DNA from: a virus | IMG/VR virus record: IMGVR_UViG_3300026097_000805 | Coordinates: 1 to 64,000 of that record | DNA length: 64,000 nucleotides | Direction: 5' to 3' (one strand) | Shown: one piece after another, positions 28,729-38,107 of the stretch | Position numbering within the stretch: position 1 is the first letter of the stretch | How the letters are laid out: each line of letters starts with the position of its first letter | The notes under the pieces: generated by a model | The model's database searches: none | What the model saw: only the letters and a program-made list of their open reading frames with translations | What the model was told of the DNA's origin: nothing | Made by a program: the position numbers and the translations under genes

Positions 28729-29288
28729 AAATATTAATAGCAGGAAATCCAGATTACGGATTAGCAAAATCTATAAAAACTATCTATCCTGATGCGGAGT
28801 TTTGTAGTAGAAGTCACAGCGATAGGGACTTAACACAATATCAAACGCAGAGAGATTTTGCTGAAAAAAGTTTAGACTATGATGTGGTAATTAGCGTTAG
28901 TTGCCTTTGGAAACATCATCAAACTAACTTAGTACAAGAAGTTGCTAAAAAATGGTTTGAGCATAAAAAAGACGGATACCTTATAGTCGTAGGCAGCAGT
29001 GCCGACACGCCTGTGAAAGGCACAGCGTGGATGTATCCTGCTGAAAAGAAAGCACTTAGAGCATATTGTAGACAAATCAGTCAAGCCAGTGCCGGAGAAA
29101 ATGATAATCCAATTAAGATGACTTATCTCAGTCCCGGTAATCTACACACTCCCAAACAAGATGAAAAAATGCCCAACACACCTAAACTGGATACAGACTA
29201 TGTAGCAGGCGTTATACAGTGGTTGATTGAACAACCAAAAGATGTTAACATTAGTGAGCTATGTCTAGATCGGAAAATAACAATATGA
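28725..29288 (+). CDS. SDR-like Rossmann protein
   Basis: A 187-residue protein with a short nucleotide-binding start (KILIAGNPDYGLAKSI), the strand VVGSS and the probable catalytic YPAEK (YxxxK). The glycine-rich loop is weaker than in classical SDR proteins. It is related in size and layout to the 24453 protein. Position right after a class-B radical-SAM gene suggests reduction or epimerisation of its product. Confidence 0.5.
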   Translation: MKILIAGNPDYGLAKSIKTIYPDAEFCSRSHSDRDLTQYQTQRDFAEKSLDYDVVISVSCLWKHHQTNLVQEVAKKWFEHKKDGYLIVVGSSADTPVKGTAWMYPAEKKALRAYCRQISQASAGENDNPIKMTYLSPGNLHTPKQDEKMPNTPKLDTDYVAGVIQWLIEQPKDVNISELCLDRKITI

Positions 29289-30022
29289 TTTATAATGAAC
29301 AAGATTTTTTAAATAAATGGGGGAATAAAAAAATAAATTTTTTTGATTATAGAAAAGATTTAGAAGCAGTATATAAACATGAAAATCCTGTTGTTTTTTT
29401 AGAACATAAAACAAGTTTGCCCTGGTTTAGTTATCCCCTTCCGGATGTTGATATCAAGGAAATTCAAAATGAATGTTTTGAAATTTTCCGTAATTCAGAA
29501 TATGAGTCTACGCACATTTCAGGACACAACCCCGATGGATGGAGAATTTATCACTTATACAAGTCTGAAAGTGGAGGTAGAGATAAACAAAGACATAAAG
29601 GTATAGAATACGAAAATTATTCTTTTGTGTACGATAAAAAATATCCTGCGCTTAAGGATTGTATCGAAAAATATAACTGTATAAACACCGGTGCTTGGAT
29701 AAGTGCCAACCCCCCCGGAAGTAAAATTCCTATACATTTTGATAAAGGAAATCCAAATAAACAACTAACAAAAAAAAGATTATCTGTATTCTATCCTAAA
29801 GATTGTTTTTTGATAATGGAAGAAGGTGGTATAGTAGATTTTTATCATCAAGAGTTAGTCTGCTTTAATCATAAAAAACTTCATGGAGTTTGGAATAATT
29901 CACAAGAATGGAAGATAGATTTATCTATAGTGGGCTTCCCACAAAATAATGTCTTAAGAAGTAAAGTCAACAATACAATAAAAAATAAGATAGAGCAATT
30001 ATTGGATAATAATGTATCATAG
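29285..30022 (+). CDS. Asp/Asn beta-hydroxylase-like 2OG/Fe(II) protein
   Basis: A 245-residue protein. The C-terminal half has GSKIPIHFDKG (H151, D153) and NHKKLHGVWN (H200), the order expected of the aspartyl/asparaginyl beta-hydroxylase branch of the 2-oxoglutarate oxygenases. The ATG at 29285 overlaps the previous stop as ATGA, so I prefer it to the upstream in-frame ATG. It overlaps the next class-B gene by 11 bases. Substrate unknown. Confidence 0.55.
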   Translation: MIYNEQDFLNKWGNKKINFFDYRKDLEAVYKHENPVVFLEHKTSLPWFSYPLPDVDIKEIQNECFEIFRNSEYESTHISGHNPDGWRIYHLYKSESGGRDKQRHKGIEYENYSFVYDKKYPALKDCIEKYNCINTGAWISANPPGSKIPIHFDKGNPNKQLTKKRLSVFYPKDCFLIMEEGGIVDFYHQELVCFNHKKLHGVWNNSQEWKIDLSIVGFPQNNVLRSKVNNTIKNKIEQLLDNNVS

Positions 30023-31124
30023 TTTTGACAGTGTTAGAGACCTACATGTAGAAATTACAAATCGTTGTAATGCGGCCTGTCCTATGTGTGCTAGGAATGA
30101 CTTTGGCGGCAAAACCAAAGAGGATCTAGTATTAGATGAATGGACACGGGAAGACGTTGATCGTATTTTTGATAGACAGTTTCCAGATCTAGAAAATGTT
30201 ATGTTCTGCGGCACCCACGGTGATCCTGTTGTTGCTAAAGAAAGTTTATACGCTATAGAACGGATCAAAGAAACCACAGATGCCACGGTAGAGTTTTATT
30301 CAAATGCTAGCCTACGCACACCCAACTGGTGGGCAGAACTAGGCAAACTCATGCAGGATAAAAAACCTGACCATGAACACTATAGAAAAAACGACTTAGC
30401 TATTTTTAGCATAGACGGTCTAGCCGACACAAATCATCTGTATAGAAGAAACACAGATTTTGAAAAGATTATAGCAAACGCACAAGCATATCTTGCCGCA
30501 GGTGGTATTGCTCGTTGGGACTACATTGTATTCAAACACAACGAACATCAAGTCGAAGCCGCAGAAGCACTAGCCAAGAAGATGGGCTTCAAACAATTTC
30601 GTGTTCGTAAAACCAGTCGGTTTGATTATTCACCAGACGGTCCTGATAAATGGCGTGTTAAAAACAAGCAAGGCGATATCGAATATTATCTAGAACCACC
30701 CGGTGAAGAATATCGCAATCCGCAGAGTAAGAAAATCCAAGAACTTACACAACAATACGGCAGCATAGAAAAGTATTACAATGTTGCTCCTATCGATTGC
30801 CTATATAAAAATGAGTTTAAGAGATTGTATGTAAACGCATATGCTCAGGTGTTTCCTTGTTGCTATATTTCTAATGATATCTATCCCAATAAAAATAAAA
30901 TAATGGATGACACTCACGAAAAGCTGTTCAAAAAATACGGCACAGAGTTCAATAGCCTTAGAACAAATTCTTGGAACGATATTTTAAATCATCCTTGGTT
31001 TGCTAGCGAGCTAGAAGCCAGTTGGGATAAAGATCTAGAGGGTGGTAAATTAATGAGATGTGCTAGAACCTGTGGGAAAGGATACTCACCTATCAAAAGT
31101 CAAAGTACGGATACGACTCTTTAA
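30012..31124 (+). CDS. Radical-SAM/SPASM protein, class B
   Basis: A 370-residue radical-SAM enzyme: CNAACPMC at residues 19-26, IDGLADTNHLYRRN, HNEHQ, then SPASM-like PCCY and CARTCG. It is the last gene of a + strand run. Its 3' end overlaps the end of the inverted class-A gene by 32 bases, so both coding frames share this DNA on opposite strands. No terminator separates them. Confidence 0.85.
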   Translation: MYHSFDSVRDLHVEITNRCNAACPMCARNDFGGKTKEDLVLDEWTREDVDRIFDRQFPDLENVMFCGTHGDPVVAKESLYAIERIKETTDATVEFYSNASLRTPNWWAELGKLMQDKKPDHEHYRKNDLAIFSIDGLADTNHLYRRNTDFEKIIANAQAYLAAGGIARWDYIVFKHNEHQVEAAEALAKKMGFKQFRVRKTSRFDYSPDGPDKWRVKNKQGDIEYYLEPPGEEYRNPQSKKIQELTQQYGSIEKYYNVAPIDCLYKNEFKRLYVNAYAQVFPCCYISNDIYPNKNKIMDDTHEKLFKKYGTEFNSLRTNSWNDILNHPWFASELEASWDKDLEGGKLMRCARTCGKGYSPIKSQSTDTTL

Positions 31125-32214
31125 AACTCTGTCCGCGACTGCTGTCTAGAAACTCTGTGTGACGTTTAAACTCCGGTAGTTTACTACTGTTGTCTTCACT
31201 GTTCATGTAGTTGGCAATGTATTCACAGCTCTTGCGTGTGAGGTCGTTTTTAAAATCATAGTTGGCAAACTTTTCGCTTACTAGTTGTTTAGCAGATTGT
31301 GGCAGCACAGTCACGCTCAAGTGTTCTGGATATGCCAAGTGCGTGGCATTATGTCGTATGTTCATGTCGTCCAGCCATTCCAATGTTTCGGGTAGGTGAT
31401 ATACATTGAGTAGTGTCACGGTGGGCCTAGCAATCACATGTAGATCAATTTCTTTTTGTAGCTCAACAAATCTCTGGATATTAGCAACAACTTCTTCTTG
31501 CTTTGTTCCGTGACGCAGATACTCATTTTCTTGTGGTACAATGCTGTCTAAACTAATCGCTAGTTCAATATATTCAAACTTACGCCAGCGATCTACTATG
31601 TGTTGTTTTGGGTATACAGTACAGTTGGTGCTGTAGTTTAGATATATGTGATGAGCATGTCCTTCGTCAATAATGTAATCCAACAGTCGCCAATGATCTG
31701 GAGTAATAAGAGGTTCGCCGCCTGTTATCTTTAGATGTTTGAGATTGGGCACATGTGGAAATACACTTTCAACGGGCATTTTTGTCCGTGCTGTTTGTGT
31801 AAATGTTTTGCCGTAGTATTCAAATTCTTCTGCGAATATTTTGTGACTGTAGCGACTGTCGCACATTCTACAGGCAAGATTACAATCGTTAGATATAGCA
31901 AGTTCCAACCATTCTATTCTAGGAGCATCTTTTGCTATAGTTTCTATCCCTAGTTTAGCATGTTGATTATATCTTTGTCGCAGACTTTTCTTGCCTGAAT
32001 CTTCCTCTTGCCAACAGCGTGTACAGCCAGGATGCCGCTCACCGGCAATCATTGATTTTCTTACAGCAGACATTTTTTCGTTGTTAAAATTAAGATCAAT
32101 GTCGCCTTCTAACTGTCCGAGATTGCCTTGAAAACGGCAACAGGGTTTTACTCTCCCAGAACCATCAATAAACTGATGATTCCAAATCATCGAACATAAG
32201 GTATCTTTTGCCAT
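31093..32214 (-). CDS. Radical-SAM protein, class A, inverted gene
   Basis: A 373-residue radical-SAM enzyme and the only - strand gene in the first 42.6 kb. Core: CNLACRMC at residues 111-118 and TGGEP. N-terminal domain: C7, CC at 25-26 and C64-x2-C67. I start it at the ATG at 32214, because the frame further upstream lacks family sequence and lies over the next + strand gene. A TATAAATA box lies just ahead. The 3' end overlaps the class-B gene by 32 bases. Confidence 0.85.
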   Translation of the reverse strand: MAKDTLCSMIWNHQFIDGSGRVKPCCRFQGNLGQLEGDIDLNFNNEKMSAVRKSMIAGERHPGCTRCWQEEDSGKKSLRQRYNQHAKLGIETIAKDAPRIEWLELAISNDCNLACRMCDSRYSHKIFAEEFEYYGKTFTQTARTKMPVESVFPHVPNLKHLKITGGEPLITPDHWRLLDYIIDEGHAHHIYLNYSTNCTVYPKQHIVDRWRKFEYIELAISLDSIVPQENEYLRHGTKQEEVVANIQRFVELQKEIDLHVIARPTVTLLNVYHLPETLEWLDDMNIRHNATHLAYPEHLSVTVLPQSAKQLVSEKFANYDFKNDLTRKSCEYIANYMNSEDNSSKLPEFKRHTEFLDSSRGQSFKESYPYFDF

Positions 32215-32219
32215 AAATA

Positions 32220-32227
32220 TATTTATA
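32220..32227 (-). promoter_or_regulatory. Late-type promoter TATAAATA for inverted gene
   Basis: On the - strand TATAAATA ends five bases before the ATG at 32214, giving a leaderless or nearly leaderless transcript. On the + strand the overlapping CATAAATA at 32212-32219 is one mismatch from the same box and could serve the gene at 32254, so this may be a compact divergent promoter. Confidence 0.55.
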
Positions 32228-32253
32228 TACGCACTTAATAATGAGATATCACA

Positions 32254-33453
32254 TTGAAACCTGTAGCAAGTTATTTTAAGCACAATCCAACCGGGGCATT
32301 TAGTGTTGATTGGTACATAGGGAAACGCTGTAATTTCAGTTGTTCTTACTGTGTTGACTATCTGCATGACAATCATTCCCCTCATGTTCCCTATGAAAAC
32401 ATGCGGGCCCTTGCTGACACTATCATAGACGCCCACGGCATAAATGTTTTTTGGAGCCTCACGGGCGGTGAACCCACTATCAATCCAGATTTCATGAAAC
32501 TGTGTAAGTATATCAAACATGAGCGGGGCGCAAAACATGTTAGTCTAACCACCAACGGCAGCAGAACAGCAGCCTATCTCAAAGAGCTATATCAGTATTT
32601 AGACGGTATAACACTTAGCTTTCACTTTGAACACATGAAACATCGTATTGATGAATTCATAGACAAATGTATTCAACTAGAAGATTGGCGCAGGCAGTGG
32701 AATGCGGAGCAGGAAGCAAGCAACAACAAGTTTCCAGACTGGGACACAGGTTATATCAAAAAAACACTGATACTTAGATTCATGGTTTATCCAGGACAGT
32801 TTGAAAATGTTGAACGCATGGAACAGGCATTTCGCGATCACGGCATCACTAACATAGAACACCGTTATATTCGTCCGCCAGGCGGCAACTCTAACGAATT
32901 ATTGCCTGATAAGAAACTAGATTTTAAAACCAACAATGATACAGAATCAAAATACAAACTGTTGAGCAATGCTGACCAGACAGATATCAAAGCTATCGAA
33001 ACCAGAGAGAAAAAGTTTTATCGAGAAGGTGAACAAGAAAAAATCAAACAATTGTACGAAAACAAGATAACTCCAGACAAACGCAAATTAAAGTTTTGGT
33101 TCGACAACGACGGTGATCTAGTTGATCAAGATTTTCATTACAATGAACTAAATTTTGACAAGAAAAACAACTATGAAGGTTGGTTATGCTGGGCTGGGGT
33201 AAAACATTTGAAAGTGACACCCACAGGAGATATCTATATAGGAAGTTGTCATGTGGGAGGCAAGCGTGGTAATATATATGATAGCGGCAGCATTGATTTG
33301 CCAACTGAACCGATTCGTTGCCCTAAATGGCGCTGTACTGATAACCTAGATCTCAAAGTACCAAAGATTCGAGATTGGGAATATTACCATCTAGTTAAAG
33401 ACATGATAGAGTGGAAAGATTCTACGGATTCAATAGATATTGACAAACTATAA
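32254..33453 (+). CDS. Compact radical-SAM protein with Cys-rich tail
   Basis: A 399-residue radical-SAM enzyme that fits neither class A nor class B. CNFSCSYC is at residues 26-33, then TGGEP and a LSFHFEH strand. The C-terminus has WLCWAG, IGSCHVGG and CPKWRC, cysteines that could bind an auxiliary cluster. The start is a TTG at 32254, since an in-frame stop lies shortly before it and the core begins soon after. It is related to the next gene. Confidence 0.8.
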   Translation: MKPVASYFKHNPTGAFSVDWYIGKRCNFSCSYCVDYLHDNHSPHVPYENMRALADTIIDAHGINVFWSLTGGEPTINPDFMKLCKYIKHERGAKHVSLTTNGSRTAAYLKELYQYLDGITLSFHFEHMKHRIDEFIDKCIQLEDWRRQWNAEQEASNNKFPDWDTGYIKKTLILRFMVYPGQFENVERMEQAFRDHGITNIEHRYIRPPGGNSNELLPDKKLDFKTNNDTESKYKLLSNADQTDIKAIETREKKFYREGEQEKIKQLYENKITPDKRKLKFWFDNDGDLVDQDFHYNELNFDKKNNYEGWLCWAGVKHLKVTPTGDIYIGSCHVGGKRGNIYDSGSIDLPTEPIRCPKWRCTDNLDLKVPKIRDWEYYHLVKDMIEWKDSTDSIDIDKL

Positions 33454-33474
33454 AGAATATGTTATATTAATAGT

Positions 33475-34590
33475 ATGAATGAAAATTTAAAATGGTCCAA
33501 CTATGACTTCACTAAAATACCACTTGATGACATTGTCAGTGTTGGTCAACGCACTTTGCTTTATCGTGATCTTTTTACTGTATCGTGGTTGCTTGGAAGA
33601 TTCTGTAATTACAGATGCTCCTACTGTTGGCCATATGCCCGTTCCGACCGTAAAGACCATAGACCTACCGAGCTCTGCTTGCGCACAGTGGATGAAATTA
33701 AACGTCAAGCCAGACTCAACGGCTTCAATTCTTTCCACTTCTCCCTGTCAGGAGGAGAACCTACTTTCCATCCTGGCTACTTCGACATTTTAAAACATCT
33801 AGCTCAAGATATCGAAAACACAAACTACACCAGTATTCACATGACTTCTAACTGTAGTCGTAAAATGAAATGGTTTGAAGAGTATGTAGAGATAGCAAAG
33901 TCCTTTCACAGAGCTAGTATTACAGCAAGTCTACATACCGAACATGTAGACAACAAAGAAAAAATGCAGGAGTTTGCGGATAAACTTATTCTCTGTCAGG
34001 AAAATGATGTACAAATTACTATTAACATGGTCATGGTCCCAGAATGGTTTGATCGAGATTGGGAAAACGCTCTTTTCTTCCACGAGCAAGGAATAAACGT
34101 CACCCTTAAACCACAGAGCGATCCTACAGCGTCCAGAGTCGTAGAGGGCTACACAGAAGAACAGCTACAAACACTCTACAACGGAATGCCACAGCGAGGA
34201 TATACTGACGTAAAACGCAAGTGGGCAAATAGACCCAAACCAAACTTTCAAATACCCAAAGGAATAATGGGAAAAAATGATGCTAGTGTTCCGTGGAACA
34301 TGCAGGTTGAGCTTGAAGACTCTCAAGGAGAAAAATGGTATATGGATCAAGCAGAACGATTCAATGCCTTTAATTTTAACAAGTTTACTGACTGGAGTTG
34401 TAATGCTGGATATCAAGGCATAATTATAAGAGAGCCTGACGGAAATATCAAAAGGTCCTATAGCTGTCACGACGAACCCTTGGGTCATATTGAGACTGGA
34501 TTTACTTTGTTTAAAGAACCCAAGAAATGTATAACACCTAGTTGTGTAAGCAGTGCCGATAGCAAAATACCAAAGAGAAAATATGGGTAA
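33475..34590 (+). CDS. Compact radical-SAM protein with Cys-rich tail
   Basis: A 371-residue relative of the preceding gene. CNYRCSYC is at residues 44-51, then SGGEP and ITASLHTEH. The C-terminal cysteine set is WSCNAG, YSCHDEP and CITPSC. The pair probably came from a duplication and acts on related substrates. It overlaps the following class-A gene by 8 bases. Confidence 0.8.
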   Translation: MNENLKWSNYDFTKIPLDDIVSVGQRTLLYRDLFTVSWLLGRFCNYRCSYCWPYARSDRKDHRPTELCLRTVDEIKRQARLNGFNSFHFSLSGGEPTFHPGYFDILKHLAQDIENTNYTSIHMTSNCSRKMKWFEEYVEIAKSFHRASITASLHTEHVDNKEKMQEFADKLILCQENDVQITINMVMVPEWFDRDWENALFFHEQGINVTLKPQSDPTASRVVEGYTEEQLQTLYNGMPQRGYTDVKRKWANRPKPNFQIPKGIMGKNDASVPWNMQVELEDSQGEKWYMDQAERFNAFNFNKFTDWSCNAGYQGIIIREPDGNIKRSYSCHDEPLGHIETGFTLFKEPKKCITPSCVSSADSKIPKRKYG

Positions 34591-35776
34591 AGCAAAAATA
34601 ACCAGCAAAAATAAAGATACTATTTGTACATTTCCGTGGGAGATGTATAGCATAGACACGGGCTTTGGGTGGTATCGTTCCTGTCCTAGAATACCCTATC
34701 AAAAACTAGAAGACTTGGACTTTCACAATCATGGTAAAATTGTTGATTTAAGACAAGGGTTGCGAGACGGTGTAAAACACGACCTTTGTAAAGATTGCTG
34801 GTATGCCGAAGACAACGGCGCAAAGAGCTACAAACAAGTTTTAAAAACTAATTACGCCTACAAAAACAGCGATCAAGATTATGTCGCACATCCTAGAATA
34901 TTAGAAGTAAAGTTTAGCAATCTTTGTAATTTAAGATGTATTTTTTGTAGCAGTAAATGTAGCAGTCTATGGGAAGATGAACAGCCTATTACCGAGGATA
35001 TGTTAGGTTCTAAAAAAGGTGCTGAAGTTAATACAGCCCTATTAAAGTACATTAACGAAAACTATAAAAATCTTGAGATGTTTCAGTTGTTTGGCGGCGA
35101 ACCAGTACTACACAAAGAGTTCAACGATATATTTGACATTATTCTTAAAAAGCCAGAAAGTGACGGGCAAAAAGAAATTAGTTTCAGTACCAATCTATAT
35201 TACAACGACACATACAGGAAAAAATTCGAAGATAACATAAAAGGTTGCCTAGATAAAGGTCATAAGATCTATATGCGAATGAGCATAGACGGTGTATACA
35301 ATCAAGGAAAATATCTAAGACAAGGAATTGACTGGAGCGTATTTGAAAAGAATCTAGACAGTTTCATGGACAAGTTCCACGACTGGCCCAACTTTGGTAG
35401 GCTTAGATGTAATATTGCTTTAAATGCCACAAACATAATGTACTTAGATACAATCATGCACTATCTCAATGATAGAGGTTTAGATAATGTAGAACCGCAT
35501 TATAATTATGTTAGTAATCCTAAATACTTTTATGTTCAAACATATGGCACTCGTTTACAACAAGCTATAGATATTATCAAATCCCAAGACTATAGAATCT
35601 ATGACAAATATAAAACTCATGTATTGGATCTACTAGGTAGCATGGTTCATTTAGAACCACAGACTGATGTAATTGAGCAAGGAAAAGACTGGCTAAATAC
35701 ATATGATATTAAAACCAATCAGAACTTTTTAGAAGTTTTTCCACTTAATAGGTATATGTTTGATGATAGATTGTAG
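34583..35776 (+). CDS. Radical-SAM protein, class A
   Basis: A 397-residue radical-SAM enzyme. N-terminal domain: C15 in TICTFPW, C34, C69-x2-C72. Core: CNLRCIFC at 115-122 with an extra C126, then FGGEP and MSIDGVYNQGKYLRQG. I use the ATG at 34583, preceded by AGAGAAAA, rather than an earlier in-frame codon inside the upstream gene. The CC pair is reduced to one cysteine here. Confidence 0.84.
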   Translation: MGKAKITSKNKDTICTFPWEMYSIDTGFGWYRSCPRIPYQKLEDLDFHNHGKIVDLRQGLRDGVKHDLCKDCWYAEDNGAKSYKQVLKTNYAYKNSDQDYVAHPRILEVKFSNLCNLRCIFCSSKCSSLWEDEQPITEDMLGSKKGAEVNTALLKYINENYKNLEMFQLFGGEPVLHKEFNDIFDIILKKPESDGQKEISFSTNLYYNDTYRKKFEDNIKGCLDKGHKIYMRMSIDGVYNQGKYLRQGIDWSVFEKNLDSFMDKFHDWPNFGRLRCNIALNATNIMYLDTIMHYLNDRGLDNVEPHYNYVSNPKYFYVQTYGTRLQQAIDIIKSQDYRIYDKYKTHVLDLLGSMVHLEPQTDVIEQGKDWLNTYDIKTNQNFLEVFPLNRYMFDDRL

Positions 35777-37205
35777 TCTAGTAGCAATTCCTCCCCTTGT
35801 TCTAAATGGACCTCCTATTGGAATTGCCTTACTCAAAGCACTTGCTGAAGAAAATGGCTATAAGTGCCAATGCTTTAATCCGAGTATTGACGTCTGGGAA
35901 AAACTAGAAAAGAATGAGAAAAGAACTTGGCCATATACACGCTTTACAAAAGAGTTTGAAGAAAAATACGATGTAGATGCTTGGGTAGCAGAGATAGTTG
36001 ATAACGCTTTGGCTCCTAATCCAAAATTCATAGGACTGTCATCGCATACCTGGAGCAGTGAATATTTTTTATTGAAAATTTCAAAACGATTCAAAGAAGT
36101 TCGTCCTGACCTAAAACTAGTATTAGGCGGTGCCGCAGCCATGGAACTTTTTGATACTGTGAGAAAACACAATGATATAGATTATATTGTGGTAGGCGAT
36201 GGCGAAAAAGCATTTTTAAATTGTTTGGAAGGCAAATTTGATTTTGAAGGACTTAACACAAAGGTTTCTCATTCTCTAAGTCCGGAAGAATTTAATAATT
36301 TACCATATCCAGATTTTAGTGATTTAAGGGTAGATTGGCACAAAGCAAAAAACCCTAAAGAAAACAGAATATATCTCATAGGCAGCAGAGGTTGTGTGTA
36401 TAACTGTAGTTTTTGTAATGTGCCTACAATGATGAAATATCGTTTCAAAGACGGAGCAAAATTTGCTCATGAAATACGCCACATGCAGAATCTATACACG
36501 CCTACCAATATTGAATTTGGCGACAGCTTAATTAATGGAAGTCTTAGAGAATATAAAAAACTTATATATACGCTAGCAGAATTAAACAAACAAGATCCTG
36601 TTAACAAACCAAAGATAGTCAGTTTCTATAGAATTAGACCAGAAGCACAAAGTCCTGAAGAAGACTTCAAAGCCGCAGCTGAAGCAGGATTTTACAGATT
36701 TAAAATAGGTGTGGAAAGCGGAAGCGATCAAGTTAGAAGTCACATAGGTAAACAAGAAACCAACGAGGACATAGAATACACCCTTAGAATGATGAAGAAG
36801 TATGGCATCAACGCTAACTTATTAATTATTGTTGGATACCCTACCGAAACAGAAAAAGATTTCCAAGAAACACTCGACATGCTTCAGATGATGGTGGATA
36901 CAGGGTTAGACAGTGTTGTTGACAGAGCAGTTGTAAACGAACTATATATCAGCACTGGTACACGCATAAGTGAGCAGATAGATGAGTTGGGCATTAGAGA
37001 TGCCTATGGCAGCGCAGAAGAAAAAATGAGTAGACCGTGGAGTGTGACTCTGCCTAACGGTGAAATCATTGACGAGGAAGTGCGAGAACGCAGACTACAC
37101 ACTGTGCTAGACTTTATTGAAAACAAGTTTCAAAATGCGCAAAACCTCATGGTTTTTAGCGGCAAGGAGGACAGCAGCCGCAACAGGGAAGGTGACAAGA
37201 CCTAA
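35763..37205 (+). CDS. B12-binding-type radical-SAM protein
   Basis: A 480-residue protein of the cobalamin-dependent radical-SAM layout. The N-terminal 190 residues hold a Rossmann-like domain with IGLSSHTW, VLGGAAA and VVGDGEKAF, typical of B12-binding regions. The cluster motif CVYNCSFC follows at 211-218, and IGVESGSD and GYPTETEKDF match the HemN/elongator-like core. Such enzymes often do radical methylation or ring rearrangement. The ATG at 35763 is preferred over an in-frame TTG just before it. Confidence 0.8.
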   Translation: MIDCSLVAIPPLVLNGPPIGIALLKALAEENGYKCQCFNPSIDVWEKLEKNEKRTWPYTRFTKEFEEKYDVDAWVAEIVDNALAPNPKFIGLSSHTWSSEYFLLKISKRFKEVRPDLKLVLGGAAAMELFDTVRKHNDIDYIVVGDGEKAFLNCLEGKFDFEGLNTKVSHSLSPEEFNNLPYPDFSDLRVDWHKAKNPKENRIYLIGSRGCVYNCSFCNVPTMMKYRFKDGAKFAHEIRHMQNLYTPTNIEFGDSLINGSLREYKKLIYTLAELNKQDPVNKPKIVSFYRIRPEAQSPEEDFKAAAEAGFYRFKIGVESGSDQVRSHIGKQETNEDIEYTLRMMKKYGINANLLIIVGYPTETEKDFQETLDMLQMMVDTGLDSVVDRAVVNELYISTGTRISEQIDELGIRDAYGSAEEKMSRPWSVTLPNGEIIDEEVRERRLHTVLDFIENKFQNAQNLMVFSGKEDSSRNREGDKT

Positions 37206-38107
37206 TGTGGCCTTACAGCGCAGATCAAGTTGAAAAACTACATCTTGAAACTGGCACCTTTTGTAATCTAGAGTGTCCAGGTTGTCTTCGCACATTTGAT
37301 AACACCGCACAATCGCACCTAAATACTAATTTTCTTACATACAAAAAAGTATCCACATGGTTTCAACCCAATGTATTACCGTCAGTAAACAAAGTAATAT
37401 ATAGCGGGCAGATTGATGAGCCTGCTGCTAATCCAGAAATAAAAGAAATCACAGAATATTTTCTTGACAATTGGAGCCTTAAAGTTCTAATCATGCAGAG
37501 TCACGGAAGCATACGAACCGAAAACTTTTGGACCGAACTAGGCAATCTTAGTAGAGAGTCAGGTCATATTTTTAGAGTAGAATTTAGCATAGACGGATTG
37601 GAAGACTCAAATCATATCTACAGACAAGGCAGTAATTGGCACAGAATTATAAACAATGTTAACGCATACATACAAGCAGGCGGCTATGCCAGCTGGAAGT
37701 TTATTAAATTCAAACACAATGAACATCAAGTGGATCAAGCACTAGAACTTAGTAAGAAGCTAGGCTTTAAACAGTTTGTGACCGTTGACAGTGCTAGGCC
37801 TTCTAGCAAGGAAATAAATACACCTTTTGATTTTAAATCCAACGACAGTGTTAAATGTAGAGCATTTGACGACAAATGGTTGTATGTTCACTATGATGGT
37901 GTTTTACAGCCTTGTTGCTACTTTGGATATGACGAACGCAGTGACGATCCAGAAGATAATTTAAACCACAACACCATAGATAATTATTTTAGTAATAGTA
38001 AATTTTTACATGATCTACAAGATGGTTGGGATACTCCTAGCTGTAATCCAAGATGCTATACCAAATGTAAATTAAATTTACGAGATAACAGGACGGTATA
38101 CGAATGA
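37205..38107 (+). CDS. Radical-SAM/SPASM protein, class B, short form
   Basis: A 300-residue radical-SAM enzyme, the shortest of class B: CNLECPGC at residues 20-27, IDGLEDSNHIYRQG, HNEHQ, and at the C-terminus QPCCY plus CNPRCYTKC. It lacks the Lys-rich linker of the longer members. TAATG joins it to the B12-type gene, and ATGA joins it to the oxygenase-like gene behind it, giving another class-B/oxygenase couplet. Confidence 0.84.
   Translation: MWPYSADQVEKLHLETGTFCNLECPGCLRTFDNTAQSHLNTNFLTYKKVSTWFQPNVLPSVNKVIYSGQIDEPAANPEIKEITEYFLDNWSLKVLIMQSHGSIRTENFWTELGNLSRESGHIFRVEFSIDGLEDSNHIYRQGSNWHRIINNVNAYIQAGGYASWKFIKFKHNEHQVDQALELSKKLGFKQFVTVDSARPSSKEINTPFDFKSNDSVKCRAFDDKWLYVHYDGVLQPCCYFGYDERSDDPEDNLNHNTIDNYFSNSKFLHDLQDGWDTPSCNPRCYTKCKLNLRDNRTVYE

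Noticed and set aside
32215-32538. N-terminal extension of the inverted radical-SAM gene
   Set aside because: The extra 108 residues have no family sequence, lie over the next + strand gene, and a late box plus the ATG at 32214 give a better start.
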